Below are positions 11,262-22,027 of a stretch of 64,000 nucleotides of DNA, in pieces. This DNA comes from Mixophyes australis (Eukaryota > Chordata > Amphibia > Anura > Limnodynastidae). Below the pieces are notes generated by a model. That model ran no database searches. It saw only the letters and a program-made list of their open reading frames with translations, and had not been told where the DNA came from. How positions within the stretch are numbered: the stretch's first letter is position 1; the number at the start of each line of letters is the position of its first letter. The DNA is taken from assembly GCA_036250195.1 (NCBI GenBank), contig JAVHZZ010000003.1, positions 19,959,504 to 20,023,503 of the forward strand, read 5' to 3'. A program made the translations under genes and the position numbers.

Positions 11262-13315
11262 AATAGAAACATAGAATTTGACGGCAGATAAGAACTGCTT
11301 GGCCCATCTAGTCTGCACATTTTTTAACCTATGGTAACCTCAAACCCTATTTGATCCTTATATCTTTGTAAGGATATCCTTATGTCTATCCCAGACATGT
11401 TTAAACTGCTCTACTGTATTAGCCTCTAGCCTCTTTTTGTGATGTAATGTTTCCTCACATTTCCTCTGAACCTACTTCCCCCCAGTGTCAGTACATGTCC
11501 TCATGTTCTAATACTTCTCTTCCCCCAGTGTCAGTACATGTCCTTGTGTTCTAATACTTCTCTTCCCCCAGTGTCAGTACATGTCCTCTTGTTCTAATAC
11601 TTCTCTTCCCCCAGTGTCAGTACATGTCCTCATGTTCTAATACTTCTCTTCCCCCAGTGTCAGTACATGTCCTTGTGTTCTAATACTTCTCTTCCCCCCA
11701 GTGTCAGTACATGTCCTCTTGTTCTAATACTTCTCTTCCCCCAGTGTCAGTACATGTCCTCATGTTCTAATACTTCTCTTCCCCCAGTGTCAGTACATGT
11801 CCTTGTGTTCTAATACTTCTCTTCCCCCAGTGTCAGTACATGTCCTCTTGTTCTAATACTTCTCTTCCCCCAGTGTCAGTACATGTCCTCGTGTTCTAAT
11901 ACTTCTCTTCCCCCCAGTGTCAGTACATGTCCTCGTGTTCTAATACTTCTCTTCCCCCCAGTGTCAGTACATGTCCTCATGTTCTAATACTTCTCTTCCC
12001 CCCAGTGTCAGTACATGTCCTCATGTTCTAATACTTCTCTTCCCCCCAGTGTCAGTGCATGTCCTCGTGTTCTAATACTTCTCTTCCCCCCAGTGTCAGT
12101 ACATGTCCTTGTGTTCTAATACTTCTCTTCCCCCAGTGTCAGTACATGTCCTCGTGTTCTAATACTTCTCTTCCCCCCAGTGTCAGTACATGTCCTCGTG
12201 TTCTAATACTTCTCTTCCCCCCAGTGTCAGTACATGTCCTCTTGTTCTAATACTTCTCTTCCCCCAGTGTCAGTACATGTCCTCGTGTTCTAATACTTCT
12301 CTTCCCCCCAGTGTCAGTACATGTCCTCGTGTTCTAATACTTCTCTTCCCCCCAGTGTCAGTACATGTCCTCATGTTCTAATACTTCTCTTCCCCCCAGT
12401 GTCAGTACATGTCCTCATGTTCTAATACTTCTCTTCCCCCCAGTGTCAGTGCATGTCCTCATGTTCTAATACTTCTCTTCCCCTCAGTGTCAGTACATGT
12501 CCTCTTGTTCTAATACTTCTCTTCCCCCAGTGTCAGTACATGTCCTCATGTTCTAATACTTCTCTTCCCCCCAGTGTCAGTGCATGTCCTCGTGTTCTAA
12601 TACTTCTCTTCCCCCCAGTGTCAGTACATGTCCTCGTGTTCTAATACTTCTCTTCCCCCCAGTGTCAGTACATGTCCTCGTGTTCTAATACTTCTCTTCC
12701 CCCCAGTGTCAGTACATGTCCTCTTGTTCTAATACTTCTCTTCCCCCAGTGTCAGTACATGTCCTCATGTTCTAATACTTCTCTTCCCCCCAGTGTCAGT
12801 ACATGTCCTCGTGTTCTAATACTTCTCTTCCTTTGTAGAATGTCTCCCTCCTGCACCTTGTTATAACCCCTGATATAAATGAAAGTTTCTATCATGTCCC
12901 CCCGTTCCCTTCTCTGCTCCAAACTATACATATTAAGATCTTTTAATCTTTCTGGGTAAGTTTTGTGCTGTAGACCATGCACCATTTTAGTTGCCCTTCT
13001 TTGTACAGTCTCTAATATATCTTTATATCCTTCTGGAGAGATGGCCTCCAGAACTGAACACAGTATTCTAGATGAGGCCGTACCAATGACCTATACAGTG
13101 GTATTATTACTTCTTTCTTTCTGCTACTGATTCCTCTCCCTATACAACCAAGCATCTGACTTGCCTTTCTCATTGCTTTGTTACATTGCTTACCTATCTG
13201 TAAGTCACCTGAAATAGTGACTCCTAGATCCCTTTCCTCCTCAGTATTTCAATTATCGCGCCATTAATACTATAATTAGCCTTTGGGTTTTTGAGACCCA
13301 AATGTATGATTTTGC
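11262..13315. repeat. Dispersed repeat inserted in Gypsy pol
   Basis: The reading of pol breaks near AATAGAAACATAGAATTTGA and picks up again after GCATTCCTGCTGCC. The flanks (11268-11480 and 12832-13315) are non-coding text of a kind I associate with an abundant frog repeat ('GGCCCATCTAGTCTGCAC', 'AACTGAACACAGTATTC'). I cannot name its class. The centre is swollen by a minisatellite. Confidence 0.5.
11481..12832. repeat. 43-44 bp minisatellite, about 31 copies
   Basis: Head-to-tail copies of a 43 or 44 bp unit (CAGTGTCAGTACATGTCC plus TCATGTTCTAATACTTCT plus a C run of five or six). Copies differ mainly at one position (TCATG, TCGTG, TTGTG or CTTG after ATGTCC) and in C-run length. These variants recur in patterned blocks, as expected from unequal exchange of multi-unit blocks. 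Short frames in it encode nothing. Confidence 0.9.
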
Positions 13316-14031
13316 ATTCCTGCTGCCAAAAGACGCATGCAATGTTGGGCCTTATTCTTAGGTGGTTCTTGCTATGACATTGAATTCAAGGGAATATTGC
13401 TCCACGCTAACGCTTATGGGCTGTTCAGATTGCCAATGAGAGGTTGCTCCCAAAGTACATGGGGACCAAGACACATTAGATGTCTTTACACTGGCACAAG
13501 TTGAAAATCGTCCCATTACAGCAGCAATGATACAAAGGGAGATTGCAAGATGCGCAGCACTTGCCCAAGTATTGCCAGCTATGCAGAAAGGCTGGACAGG
13601 CCCACCTAAGTTTCACCTGTCCCATACTGCCAACGGGCCGATGGTGGCATGAGCTGACTATTAACGCTGGCTGTATCACGTGGCGAATGCAAATCATTGT
13701 TCCTGCCAAGCTGCAGGCAAAAGGTACTTGATCAGCTTTATGTGGGGCACATTGGAATTGTCAAAATTAAGGCCTTTGCCATAAGCTTTGATTGGTGGCC
13801 AAGACTTGACCAACAACTAGTGCTATTGGCCCAAGGATGTTCAGGGTATCAGAAAGTACAAAAAATGTCCAAGTCGACAATGCTAAATGGCTGACTACAC
13901 CGTGGAAATGTGTGCATGATGACTTTGCAGGTTCATTCATGGGGTCAACATTTTTGGTGATTGTAGATGCCTGCTCCAAGTGGCCTGAAGTTTTTACTAT
14001 GGCTTCCATGACCACTTCTCACACTATAGAG

Positions 14032-14179
14032 CAGGGGTAGGCAACCTGCGGCTCTCCAGGTGTTGTGAAACTACAAGTCCCAGCATGCCTTGCCACTTAT
14101 CTGCTGGTTATCTACTGGCAAAGCATGCTGGGACTTGTAGTTTCACAACACCTGGAGAGCCGCAGGTTGCCTACCCCTG
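14032..14179. mobile_element. 148-bp hAT MITE
   Basis: Begins CAGGGGTAGGCAACCTGCGG and ends with its reverse complement, GGTTGCCTACCCCTG; the arms extend about 55 bp each. It is flanked by an exact 8-bp duplication, CTATAGAG (14024-14031 and 14180-14187). The near-identical arms and exact duplication suggest a fairly recent insertion into the dead integrase. Confidence 0.9.
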
Positions 14180-14879
14180 CTATAGAGGCTCTGCTGGTCT
14201 CAGGTCTCACATCTTTCTGCAGGATATTGCCCAGTCTGTCTCCACTCCAGAGATCCCTCCAAAACTAGTACATGGGCACTGCCATCTCAGATTCAGTCAC
14301 CTGTTTGCCAGGACTGGGGTACTATAGAAACTGGTCAGTGACAGGAGACCCCAGTTTACAGCGAAGGAGTTTCAAATATTCTTAAATCGAAATAGTGCGA
14401 GATACATTACAATCACCCCTCTCCTGGCCACAAATGGTCTGGCTGAGAGATTTCTATAAACGCTAAAACAAGCAATGTCGAGCTATAATAAAGGATAGGG
14501 GCACCTTACAACAAAAACTTGCTTCGTTTCTATCCGTCTATCGGAATGCCACTCAAGCCATTCCCAATCAGATTGCGGTCATGCTATTCTTTGATCGGAA
14601 CCTTCGGTTCAGGCTAGATCTACTAAAACCTAACACCAGCCAACTGGTGCATGACCAACAATTGAAACAAGTATCCACCAAAGGTGCTACAGAAACCTGG
14701 GGCAGACTGTGTGTTCTCGGAATTACCGAGGTAAACAGAAGTGGACTGTCACAAAGGTTAAGAAGCAAATGTGGGCCACTGTCTTATGTATTAGATGTCG
14801 TTCACAGGGTGCTCTGGCAACGCCATATCAACCAGTTGAATGCCTTTCTACACTAGATGAAGGATCATGCGAGGCTGTT

Positions 14880-15690
14880 GAGAGAACCCTGGTTTGGGCC
14901 TTTTAAAAGACCCAGAAGATTTGTCTGGTTTTGCTTAATTGTTTGAGTCACCAACGAAGTTATCGGGACTAGTTCCACGTCATCTGAGTCTTTGCATGAT
15001 ATGCCCTCCGAAGATAAGGATTGTGTTACCCTCCATGAGTTAGACATCGGTCACAAAACTGGATCTCTAATGGACTTCCTATCCAATGGGAGAGAATTGT
15101 TAGATATACATAAAAGGTGGCAGTTGTCATCATCATCAGTCTGTGTACCAGGCTCTTAGACACGGCTCCTGAAAGATGTACATACGTATCCGTGCTGGTG
15201 TGGCCTACTGCCACTTACGTGAATATGCCATCACATTAGACCATCCATTGTCTCCCCATCTTCTGCCTTCCAAACGTAAGGAGGTGCAAGTACTACATCT
15301 GCGTACAGACATAGGCATACTCCTTTGTTATTGGCATGCACAGTGCTGTTTACGTATATATTTTATGTTACACATACAGACATACGCCCCACATTGCATC
15401 AGCCCCTATGTGTGTCAAAGAGGCCACATCACATGCAGGAATTATTGCTCATTTCAGGGGGCAGCCGTCTCTTTGTCGAGAAGGAGCAGCACAGCTTTCT
15501 TGGAGTTAGCATTGATAGTAATACCACACAGTCTTTTGTTAGAGCTCCTAATTTGTTCCATCACACAAATGGCACACATGGGGGCATATTTACTAAACTG
15601 CGGGTTTGAAAAATTGGAGATGTTGCCTATAGCAACTACTTAGATTCTAGTTATCATTTATTTACTGAATTCTACCAAATGACAGCTAGA
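14880..15690. other. Unassigned DNA with a MITE half
   Basis: No gene is recognised. At about 15580-15690 the sequence GTTTGAAAAATTGGAGATGT and TGCCTATAGCAAC matches the left half of the palindromic MITE at 58262-58457; its right half is missing. Confidence 0.4.
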
Positions 15691-15696
15691 ATACCC

Positions 15697-15953
15697 CAAG
15701 GGCAAACGCAGGAGGATTTGTAGAGGGGGGTTTCCACCCCACGCCGCCAGTGGGCGTGACCAGCATGCATAGGAGCGTGGCTAAAATTTTAGACAGTGCT
15801 TGGCTGCTCTCTAACTCTTCCTATCCCCATAATATACATGGGCAATGCTGTGTGTACTACTGTTAGGTGCACGCAGCTCTCCCTTTTCAAGCAGAGCTGT
15901 GGGAAGCAGGAGCAGGGTCCAACCACTTCTATTATACAGTCATTTTGCCTATG
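15697..15953. mobile_element. CAGGGGCAAA-ended repeat, copy 1
   Basis: One of three copies of the same 257-304 bp element (others at 41937-42235 and 50519-50822). It starts CAAGGGCAAACGCAGG and ends TTTGCCTATG and shares TTCCTATCCCCATAATATAC inside. The flanks TACCC and GACCC are a near match for a 5-bp duplication. This copy is the most diverged and lacks the TAGGAAACC segment near the right end. Confidence 0.65.
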
Positions 15954-16598
15954 GACCCCATGGTCTTTTGTTAAAGTGCCTAATCTGTTCCATCTCCCAG
16001 AGGCAGACATGGCCTTTTGTAACAACTCCTAATCTGTTCCATCACAAACATGGCCCGCCCCACCAGCACATTTTATTGGCTGCTACACCATTTAGTCGCC
16101 CAATCTTCTAAGTACAAATGTGACCGCGGTACTGACTGAATGTGGCTATCCTTAGTCCATCAAGGCACCGGCCCATCTGGCATTTATCAGAATTGCCAGG
16201 AGGCCCTAATGAGATGGATTAAAATTCTATACAAAATTCATATTCCCACATCCAAAACTGGCAAGGTCTGCTACTGGGCCCGCTCCCCAATCTGTACATC
16301 CCTATATCGTGACCCCCCTACCTATCCATTCGAGGTGTCGCTGAAGACATTGGATCTGCTTAGGTGGAAGAGAAGTAGAGGGAGGGAACAGGGGCAGATC
16401 TAGAATATATTTAGGGGGGGTGTGGGTAATTTAGTCCCCGTCCCCTATTTTTTAATTCTATCAATGGGCTGTCTGTGGCTGAACACTATGTGCAGGCAGA
16501 CAGACGGGCACAGTATGCTGCCCGGCTACTCTGATTGTGTTTAAATTACAATCAGAGAGCGGTTGGGCAGAATCCTATGTCTCCCGGCACGGACCTGG
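15954..16598. other. Unassigned DNA with short repeated phrase
   Basis: The phrase CCTAATCTGTTCCATC after TTTTGTTA or TTTTGTAA occurs around 15975 and 16030, with a variant at 15545, suggesting an old local duplication. No gene is seen. CAGGGGCAGATCTAGAAT at about 16390 resembles a hAT-type left end without a visible partner. Confidence 0.35.
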
Positions 16599-16770
16599 GG
16601 GTAAATGTATGAACATGCGGGTTCTTCAACACCCGCGTGTTCAGCGTGTTCGGCGATTAAATTTCAAGCGGCGCTGCATTCCCTTTCCAATGCAGCGCCG
16701 CTTGAAATTTAATCGCCGAACACGCTGAACACGCGGGTGTTGAAGAACCCGCATGTTCATACATTTACCC
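16599..16770. mobile_element. Perfect 82-bp-arm palindromic MITE
   Basis: Two 82-bp arms, identical in inverted orientation at every base I compared, surround an 8-nt loop CCCTTTCC. The terminus is GGGTAAATGTATGAACATGC. It is flanked by CCTGG on both sides (16594-16598 and 16771-16775), a 5-bp duplication. Transcribed, it would fold into one long hairpin. It belongs with 58262-58457, and probably 51382-52097, by end sequence and duplication length. Confidence 0.85.
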
Positions 16771-17559
16771 CCTGGACACAACTTGCTCCCGCGGGCCCAG
16801 ATCGCTCATCCTTGAATGACCACTGGGAGGGAATGAGGCTGGATAATGGTTAGAAAGAAAAATATAAACCTTGATCTGGGCCACAGGGGTCTGTAGATAC
16901 GACATCACTTAGATCCATTTATTTTACCTTGTGCCAAAATGAAAATAAACCCAAAACAATATAATTGTCTTTAACACCAGACAATAGTTTTCAGTATTGT
17001 TGAACAGCTGAATGTCAAGATTAAGCTCAATAGATTGTAGAGAACACGTGTAAGAATACATTACTAAGGACATTTCTTTGTAGCGTTGTATAGGTACCTG
17101 GATTAGTCATGGAGAAAATAAATAAACTGGTATCTAATAACTTTTATGTGCATCTTTATATTATCATTATCTTATATGGATCAAAGTTTTTACTGACTTT
17201 TCAAGCACGGTGCCATGGAAACTGCAGGAAAAGCAATTCTAGTTTAATTTCTTTTAAAAAACAAAAGAGAACTCTCACCATTTTCTTTTTCCATTATATG
17301 GGAAACTACAAGTCCCAGCATGCCCAATCTAAGTAGGTAACATTTTATAGCAATTATGTAACTCCACCAAAAATTGAAAACACTGTTGACCTCTAACAGC
17401 CTCGAACTAATTGCATCGGAATCCCTTATTTGCATCGCTAGACATTGCCTTTTCATCCTGACTGTGATGAATTTCAGCAGCTAATGACACGGGTGAATTT
17501 GCAAAATTCCTTGCCATGTTTGGAAACCTTGCCTAATAATGATTTTTTTTTCAACATTT
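16771..17559. other. Unassigned AT-rich DNA
   Basis: No gene or complete repeat recognised. ACTACAAGTCCCAGCATGCC at about 17305 is the same phrase found in the arms of the hAT MITE at 14032, so a decayed fragment of that family may be present. Confidence 0.35.
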
Positions 17560-18300
17560 GTCGCCTGATTCAAATCAAAAAGCAACTTGCACTTGAGCGT
17601 AGTTAAGACACAATTCAAATCCAAGCATCCGAATCTGGGTGTAAGTGCGCTCTGCTTACATGTGACTTGTCGTATGTAGACAGACCCAACAGACTGCAGG
17701 ATACGCACAAGCATATGTGCAATACAAAGTCACAGCAGAACAAATACAATAAAAATGATAGCATAAAATAAATAAACAACCTATAATTATTAATAAATAT
17801 ATAGTTGGTATTAAAAAAATATATTTTTTATATATTATTTTGTTACATTAAATACATAAATCAGGAAGCTATGCGTTATACTTAATGCGCACTGCACATA
17901 CAATGCATGTTTACAGTCTTACTTGACACACATGTTCTGTGCCATATAGTGGCACGCATATGTGTACTTTTCCAAACAAAAATTATGCTGTGTCAGTCAT
18001 CAGTCGGCTCCTACACCTGCCCTGAGGCTGAAATAAGCGTACTTATTGAAACCCAGTTCCCGAATCAACCGCATGCGTCAGCATAACGTTACTATACGTC
18101 GGCTGCAACCATCCGCCCCTGCCCACCCCCGTTCCACCTTTCAAAAAGAAGGTAGTGGTAAGTGTCATTTGCGTTAGGTCATGAATTGCGTGCAATTGCG
18201 GTGACTGGCGTACAGTCCGTTCCAAGTGTCTGGAATGTGGGCACACGCCCTGCGGACAGTTAGGTGCATTTGCACAAAACTAAATTATCTGTGTACCCGA
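17560..18300 (-). repeat. Dispersed repeat C, copy 1
   Basis: Its reverse complement lines up over about 700 bp, with many differences, with 28110-28800. Shared landmarks are GCAAATGACACTTAC, CATACGACAAGT (TATACGACAAGT in the other copy) and a shared AT-rich stretch. The two copies therefore lie in opposite orientation about 10 kb apart. No coding potential; probably an old DNA-transposon derivative, class unknown. Confidence 0.5.
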
Positions 18301-18456
18301 ATGTAGGTAACTGTCAGTGAAGATAACACACGCCTGGATAGGAGGAACGGATCACACAAGTAACAAGTCACTGTTTTTGTTTCAAACCAAAACTTGAACT
18401 TGTGTAGTCCTCATTCACTTCTGAAATATTAATATTTTTTCAGCAGAGGGTACAAT

Positions 18457-18675
18457 CAGGGCCGGTGCTAGGGTCCATGGCGCCCTAGGCATTTTGAAAA
18501 AATCGCAATAGCCTCTCCCCCCTCCCCCGTGCATCTGAATGCTGTGCGGCGGCCGTGACAGGTATGGTCAGCGGTCGCCGCACAGTTTTAAAGTAATTTA
18601 CATTCTTGTAGCGCCCTCCAGAGCCCGGCGCCCTAGGCAAGTGCCTAACCTTGCCTAATGGGAGCGCCGGGCCTG
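18457..18675 (+). mobile_element. hAT-like element, short 219-bp copy
   Basis: Runs from CAGGGCCGGTGCTAGGGTCC to GGGAGCGCCGGGCCTG with an exact 8-bp duplication GGTACAAT (18449-18456 and 18676-18683). Shares ends and GTGCGGCGGCCGTG-type internal text with the 1.6-kb elements at 25637-27239 and, inverted, 38983-40621. This copy has no minisatellite and shows the unexpanded form. Confidence 0.85.
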
Positions 18676-18704
18676 GGTACAATATTTCCAATATATGTAT
18701 ATAC

Positions 18705-19202
18705 TGTGGCAAGAGCCCGCTACTGCAGAAGCACACACAAACAACTTCTTCCTTTTTATGGTTCTTTATTGTCAGGATGGTAATAATGTTTTGACACCGT
18801 ATACTTGCACAGCAATTATGGAGACCCTCAACGCTTACTATACATAGTCCAGCTCTCTGTCCAGATCAGCCAGCTACCCCAGCGTTGATCTCCCTGAACA
18901 ATGAAACAAGCAGGGTTTTATACCTGACACTCCTCCCACAGGCCTAGCTTGATGGACAGGTGACACACCCACCTTCTCTTTAAAAGGAAACGCCCATCCC
19001 TGGCTCTGTTTAGACTATCAGACCCACCCTGTCTGTTTGCTGAGAGGAAGCAGCTTTTAAATCATGTAGGTAAACCAATTTTAAACTACACATATGTTTT
19101 TACCTGGTTTAATCTCCACCTAGGTACATAACTGTGCCAATGTTTTACTCTACTTCCCTGCTTTCTCTGCATATTGCCAGCTAAATGCCTCCTTTTGTTA
19201 CA
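18705..19202 (-). repeat. 3' LTR of the Gmr1-type element
   Basis: 498 bp, equal in length to the 5' LTR at 22934-23431, with about nine single-base differences by eye (about 98% identity). The internal side abuts a purine-rich tract, GCTAGGGGGAGCGATA on the - strand (about 19203-19218), which fits the polypurine tract. The pol frame reads through this tract into the LTR and stops at 19086. Confidence 0.9.
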
Positions 19203-19229
19203 TATCGCTCCCCCTAGCGTCTCCAAGTA

Positions 19230-19735
19230 GGGGGACGGGGACTTCGCGAGGAGCGCATATTTTCGTGACAATGCATCTGCAGTTTTGTGTAGAATCCCAG
19301 GCCTATGTTCTACTGAGAACTTGAAAGGTTGTAGTGCCAAGAACCAGCGGGTTACCTTGGCATTTACCTCCCGGTTGTTCTGCATCCATCTTAATGGTGC
19401 ATGGTCTGTTATTAGGGTGAACTCTCTGCCTAGGAGATAATAGCGCAGAGCTTCTGTAGCCCATTTTATGGTGAGACATTCTTTCTCCACAGTGGCATAT
19501 TTTTGTTCCCTTGGAAGCAACTTACGACTTAGGTACAGGACAGGATTTTCTACTCCATTCTTCTCCTGTGACAAGACTGCACCTAAGCCAACACCAGAAG
19601 CATCAGTTTGGAGGAAGAACCTCCAGGTAAAATCTGGTGCTTGTAGAACTGGAGAGGAACAAAGAGCTAACCGAAGATCAGACCAGGCAGTTTCTGCAGA
19701 GTCAGACCAGGTTAATCTATCTGGACAACTTTTTT
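19230..19735 (-). pseudogene. RNase H part of pol
   Basis: Continues pol after a frame break at the A run near 19728-19737. Visible motifs include LSQEKNG, YATVEKECLTIKWA (catalytic Glu region), FTLITDHAPLRWM (catalytic Asp) and HKTADALSRKY (last Asp), the standard order of Gypsy RNase H. The frame then runs over the polypurine tract into the 3' LTR. RNase H removes RNA from the RNA/DNA hybrid during element copying. Confidence 0.85.
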
Positions 19736-20690
19736 TTTAACATGTCCGTAAATGGAGCAGCTCTAGTGGCGAAGTGGCTTACAAACCGCCTGTAGTAACC
19801 TACTAAGCCTAAAAAGGTTCTTAACTGTGACTTTTTCTCTGGTCTTGTCCAATTTTTGACTGCCTCCACTTTGTCTAGCTGGGGTTTTACATGCCCTCGA
19901 CCAACAATGTACCCCAAATATTTGGCTTCTCTCATGGCTATAGCACATTTCTCTGGGTTAGCTGTTAACCCTGCGGACCTTAATGAAGCTAAGACCGCCT
20001 CAACTTTGACTAAATGTCATCCCCAGTCTGGGGTATAAATCACTATATCGTCAAAGTAAGCGGCTGCATAAGCTGTGTGAGGTCGTAGCAATTTATTCAT
20101 AGCCCTTTGGAAGGTGGCAGGTGCCCCATGCAACCCAAAGGGTAGGACTTTATATTGATAGAGACCATCAGGGGTGGAAAATGCAGTCTTTGGCTTGGCC
20201 GCGGAAGTCAGGGGAACTTGCCAATAACCCTTTGTTAGATCAAGGGTTGTTAAATAATTGCTACCAGCAAGATATTCCACTAGTTCATCCACACGTGGCA
20301 TCGGATAGGCATCAAACTGTGACATACTGTTTAGGCGCCTAAAGTCATTGCAGAACCTAATTGTCCCATTGGGTTTCGGGACAAGCACAACGGGACTATT
20401 CCATTCACTAGTGGACTCTTCAATTACATCTAACTGGAGCATCTTCTCGACCTCCTTTCTCACGTCCACCCGTCTGGCTTCTGGAATACGATATGGCTTC
20501 TGCTTGACAATGACTCCTGGTGCAGTGACAATGTCATGTTCGATTAAGGTAGTGCGCCCAGGAATGGAAGAGAAGACATCCCTGTTCCGGCGAATCATTT
20601 CTTCAGTCTGTTGTCTCTGCTGAATGGACAAGGCTGGCTCTATGGGTACTTCAGACTTTTCAATGGCAGTACTCACTACCCGAGGAGAGG
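19717..20690 (-). pseudogene. Reverse transcriptase part of pol
   Basis: Follows integrase in the same open frame. RT landmarks in order are WNSPVVLVPKPNG, RFCNDFRRLN, LTTLDLTKGYWQV (catalytic Asp), VLPFGLHGAPATFQRAM and YFDDIVIY (the YxDD active site). A TGA at 20017-20019 interrupts just after YFDDIVIYTPDWG. The same frame continues to LGYIVGRGHVKPQLDKVEA and GLVGYYRRFV, then breaks at an A run. RT with an intact YFDD box, but broken downstream. Confidence 0.9.
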
Positions 20691-22025
20691 TTTCCTCATC
20701 ATGCCAGGGTTTAAGGAGGTTCACATGATATATTTGCTCCTCCCTTCTCCTACCTAACTGACGGACTCTGTAATTGACAGGACCGACAGTCTCTAGAACT
20801 TCATATGGACCCTGCCAATGGGTGAAAAGTTTGCTTTCCTGGGTAGGAACCAGGACTAGGACCTTGTCCCCAGGCTTGAAAGATCGAACCACAGCACTTT
20901 TGTCATAACTTTTCTTCTGTCGTTCCTGAGCCTCTTTTACATGTTGCTGCACAATGGGCCCTATCTTTCCTAGCCTCTCATACATTTGGGGCACAAATTG
21001 TACCAGATTTGGCTCCCTGGGACCTTGCTGCTCCCGCCTTCTTTTAACATATCTAAGATACCCCTGGGCTGTCTCCCAAACAATAACTCAAAGGGACTAA
21101 ACCCTGTTGAAGCTTGAGGTACCTCACGGATGGCAAACATCAAATAGGGAATAAGAATGTCCCAATCTTTTTTCTCTTGAGCCACTGCTTTCCTGAGCAT
21201 GTGCTTTAATGTGCGGTTAAAGCGTTCCACCAAGCCGTCTGTTTGTGGATGGTATACAGAGGTGTGAAGCACCGTAACCCCTAGCAACTGGCACATGTCC
21301 TTCATCAGTTTAGACATGAATGGAGTACCCTGGTCTGTGAGAATTTCTTTGGATATTCCCAAGCGTGTAAACATCAATACCAGTTCTTTAGCTATGGTGC
21401 TGGACTTTATGTTTCGTAGGGGAATTGCCTTTGGATACCTGGTTGCATAGTCAAGCACCACTAGTATATACTGGTGCCCACGTGCTGATTTTTCCAGTGG
21501 CCCCACAAGGTCCATAGCTATCCGTTCAAAGGGAACTTGTACTATTGGTATTGGAATGAGAGGTGCCCTGTACATGGGTTTGGGACAGGTTCTCTGACAA
21601 ATGGGACAGGACCGGCAATACTTTTTCACTGCCATGTGTACACCGGGCCAGTAAAATCTAAGCAGAACTCGTTCCCGTGTTTTATCCTCCCCTAGGTGTC
21701 CCCCACAGACATGTGTATGTGCTGCTTTTAACACTAGGGGTACATGGACCTGAGGAACCATTAATTGTTCTACTTTTTCCCCCTGCACAGTAGCAACTCT
21801 ATACAAGAAATTATTTTTAACAATAAAATATGGTATACCTTCTGCAGGCTGGGCGGCTTTCGCTACCCCATTTACCTCAGTCACACTTTTAAAGGCATGT
21901 TCCAAAGTGGCATCATTAAGTTGGTCTCGAGCAAAGTCCTGCAGAGGAAACAAAATTGGTGTTGCGGACCAGTCCGTATCCTCACTGACAGGCGGGGTGG
22001 GCTCATCTGTGACATCACCGACCAA
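20690..22025 (-). pseudogene. Integrase upstream of RT
   Basis: Residues are counted from the frame start at 22025. The zinc-binding part has H105, H110, C140 and C143; the catalytic core has D172 (MDLVGP), D231 (LTDQGTPF) and E267 (VERFN), with 35 residues between the last two (DD35E). A frame break near 21040 follows, then the GPY/F module (GPYEVLETVGPVNYRV, about 20780-20810) and VNLLKPWHD, leading straight into RT. The frame opens just after the gag stop in the -1 frame. Between gag and integrase there is no D-S/T-G protease site, so protease is lost, elsewhere or very diverged. Confidence 0.9.
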
Positions 22026-22027
22026 TG

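Larger units (their letters stand above)
11077..14870 (+). pseudogene. Decayed Gypsy pol (RT end, integrase), split by insertions
   Basis: At 11077-11274 the frame reads CERAFKRTKEVVTSDTVLTL, typical of the segment after Ty3/Gypsy reverse transcriptase. After a 2-kb insertion, pol resumes at about 13316. It includes an integrase zinc-finger region (LYVGHIGIVKIKAF, then WWPRLDQQ, about 13735-13815), the catalytic core start HDDFAGSF and VIVDACSKWPEVF (about 13915-13995), and the C-terminal part DLLKPNTSQLVHDQQLKQVS (about 14620-14680). Many stops and frame changes are present. Here integrase follows RT, the usual Gypsy order, unlike the element at 18705-23431. Two younger insertions interrupt it (11262-13315 and 14032-14179). 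Confidence 0.75.

Noticed and set aside
11481..12832. CRISPR-like array
   Set aside because: Copies are contiguous, with no unique spacers, and the context is a eukaryotic dispersed repeat.
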